A program made the translations under genes and the position numbers. Below the pieces are notes generated by a model, which ran no database searches, was not told the DNA's origin, and saw only the letters and a program-made list of their open reading frames with translations. From the NCBI GenBank assembly GCA_002492045.1, contig DKXC01000103.1:1-7283 (forward strand): 7,283 bases of DNA, in the 5' to 3' direction. The stretch comes from Micrococcaceae bacterium UBA7136 (GTDB lineage: Bacteria; Actinomycetota; Actinomycetes; Actinomycetales; Micrococcaceae). This document shows positions 6,298 to 7,283 of the stretch, in pieces (the first letter of the stretch is position 1; each line of letters begins with the position of its first letter).

Positions 6298-6900
6298 ATG
6301 AAACGTTTGGGTTTGACCGGTGGTATTGGGGCTGGAAAATCAACGGTTTCTTCGATGCTGGGACAGCTGGGTGCTGTCATTATTGATGCGGACGCTATTA
6401 GCCGTGAGCTGATGTCTGCCGGGTCGGTACTGCTGGCCCAGGTGGTGGAGGCTTTTGGTCCGCAGATTTTGACTGAGGCGGGGGAGTTGAACCGTCCGGC
6501 CCTAGCCGAGCTTATTTTTGCTAACGAGGATCAGCGGCAGCTCCTTAACTCTATAGTGCATCCGGCGGTGCGGGCCCGGTCTCAGGAGCTGGCTGAGGCT
6601 GCTGCGGGTGAGCCTGGCTTTTCGGGGATTATTGTGGAGGATATTCCTCTGCTGACCGAGACCGGTCAGGCTTCTCGCTTTGACGGGGTGATTCTGGTGG
6701 AGGCTGACCGTCAGCTGCGGCTGGATCGTCTGATGCAGGGGCGGGGTATGAGCCTGGCTGAGGCCCAAGCCCGGATGGATGCTCAGGCTAGCGATGAGCA
6801 GCGGCGGGCTATTGCTAGCTGGGTGATTGATAATTCTGGCAGTTTGGAGGAGACCCGTCGGCAGGTTGAGGCTCTCTGGCGGGAGCTGATCGCATCCTAA
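6298..6900 (+). CDS. coaE: Dephospho-CoA kinase
   Basis: Catalyses the last step of coenzyme A synthesis, ATP-dependent phosphorylation of the 3'-hydroxyl of dephospho-CoA, in the cytosol. The 200-residue product is the usual length for a stand-alone CoaE. Seen: the P-loop GGIGAGKST (8-16), DADAISREL (30-38) where the family has its conserved Asp, HPAVR (88-92), DIPLL (115-119), the lid region with QLRLDRL and GRGMSLAEAQARMDAQ (139-163), and VIDNSGS (176-182). ATG 6298 is chosen over the in-frame GTG 6292 because AGAGGA (6285-6290) lies 7 nt before the ATG but only 1 nt before the GTG. It lacks the C-terminal UPF0157 extension found in mycobacterial CoaE. Its neighbour uvrB follows after 53 bp, a pairing typical of Actinobacteria; uvrB seems to have its own promoter. 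Confidence 0.95.
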   Translation: MKRLGLTGGIGAGKSTVSSMLGQLGAVIIDADAISRELMSAGSVLLAQVVEAFGPQILTEAGELNRPALAELIFANEDQRQLLNSIVHPAVRARSQELAEAAAGEPGFSGIIVEDIPLLTETGQASRFDGVILVEADRQLRLDRLMQGRGMSLAEAQARMDAQASDEQRRAIASWVIDNSGSLEETRRQVEALWRELIAS

Positions 6901-6904
6901 AAAA

Positions 6905-6920
6905 TCGTACATGTGTTCTA
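6905..6920 (+). promoter_or_regulatory. LexA (SOS) box upstream of uvrB
   Basis: TCGTACATGTGTTCTA matches the Gram-positive/actinobacterial LexA operator TCGAAC-N4-GTTCGA at 10 of the 12 specified bases. It abuts the presumed -35 region of uvrB (-10 TAGGCT at 6942-6947), where a bound repressor would block RNA polymerase. uvrB is a classic SOS gene, which supports the call. Confidence 0.55.
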
Positions 6921-6941
6921 GTTTTTCTGGCTTCTATCCGC

Positions 6942-6947
6942 TAGGCT
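6942..6947 (+). promoter_or_regulatory. Predicted -10 box of uvrB, leaderless or near-leaderless start
   Basis: TAGGCT ends 6 nt before the uvrB ATG, so transcription should begin at or near the start codon. The AGAGG at 6948-6952 is only 1 nt from the ATG, too close to act as a normal ribosome site. No strong -35 box is visible. Confidence 0.4.
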
Positions 6948-6953
6948 AGAGGC

Positions 6954-7283
6954 ATGAGTCTTGCCCCCCAGATCCAGCGTCAAGTAGCCCCCTTTCGAGT
7001 TGTTTCTGACTATCAGCCTGCCGGTGACCAGCCTAAGGCGATCGCTGAGCTGACCGAACGAGTCAATAACGGCGAAAAAGATATTGTGCTCATGGGTGCT
7101 ACCGGCACCGGTAAATCAGCTACCTCAGCCTGGCTGATTGAGGCTGTCCAGCGTCCTACCTTGGTACTGGTGCAGAATAAGACCCTGGCCGCCCAGCTAG
7201 CTAACGAGTTGCGCTCCCTGCTGCCCCATAATGCGGTGGAGTATTTTGTCTCTTACTACGACTACTACCAGCCTGAGGCCTAT
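6954..7283 (+). CDS. uvrB: Excinuclease ABC subunit B, N-terminal 110 residues (3' end outside window)
   Basis: UvrB is the damage-verifying helicase-like subunit of nucleotide excision repair: it is loaded by UvrA and then recruits UvrC for incision. The first 110 of roughly 690 expected residues are present and open to the window edge. Visible: the N-terminal FRVVSDYQPAGDQPKAI (14-30), the Walker A motif GATGTGKS (48-55), VQNKTLAAQLANELR (73-87) and YFVSYYDYYQPEAY (97-110), the start of the beta-hairpin region that clamps DNA. The MSLAPQI start and the GATGTGKSAT spelling of the P-loop are typical of actinobacterial UvrB. Regulation probably involves LexA through the box at 6905-6920. Confidence 0.97.
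   Translation, partial: MSLAPQIQRQVAPFRVVSDYQPAGDQPKAIAELTERVNNGEKDIVLMGATGTGKSATSAWLIEAVQRPTLVLVQNKTLAAQLANELRSLLPHNAVEYFVSYYDYYQPEAY

Noticed and set aside
1..7283. A novel defence, mobile or biosynthetic system
   Set aside because: All five substantial genes belong to known housekeeping or transport families; there is no transposase, integrase, CRISPR array, toxin-antitoxin pair or unexplained protein cluster.

Overview
The window looks like a chromosomal core region of an actinobacterium with moderate GC (about 58% by eye). The UvrB N-terminus begins MSLAPQI and reads closely like Micrococcaceae UvrB. PolA has the actinobacterial motif-A spelling DYSQIEMR, and RpsA has four S1 domains plus a long acidic/Ala-rich tail. 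The order polA – rpsA – coaE – uvrB is the classical actinobacterial arrangement. I infer a Rothia-like or related Micrococcaceae/Actinomycetales genome; the genus is a guess.

Layout: (1) 1-1854, the 3' two thirds of polA (DNA polymerase I), truncated by the window edge and ended by a strong intrinsic terminator (1878-1926). (2) 1927-2138, the rpsA promoter (TTGACC/17/TAGACT) and a roughly 160-nt leader containing a nested RNA structure. (3) 2139-3593, rpsA (ribosomal protein S1), followed by a textbook terminator (3602-3640). (4) 3641-3924, a noncoding gap holding a 107-bp nested palindromic element (3662-3768), a likely promoter and a second structured leader. (5) 3925-5541, a PiT-family phosphate permease. 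(6) 5538-6230, on the minus strand, a YigZ/IMPACT-family protein converging on pit; their stop codons overlap in one CTAG. (7) 6231-6297, a short divergent promoter region. (8) 6298-6900, coaE (dephospho-CoA kinase). (9) 6901-6953, a promoter region with a LexA-like SOS box. (10) 6954-7283, the first 110 codons of uvrB.

Functionally this is housekeeping: replication/repair synthesis (PolA) and excision repair (UvrB), translation (S1), CoA synthesis (CoaE) and phosphate uptake (Pit). PolA and UvrB meet in nucleotide excision repair, where Pol I fills the gap left after UvrABC incision. I see no phage, transposase, toxin, CRISPR or defence genes. The interest lies mainly in the noncoding DNA: a complex palindromic element after rpsA, a leader fold in front of rpsA with mutually exclusive hairpins, a hairpin leader in front of pit, and an SOS-type operator in front of uvrB. 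In the proteins, the notable point is the apparently dead proofreading domain of PolA together with an O-helix tyrosine.
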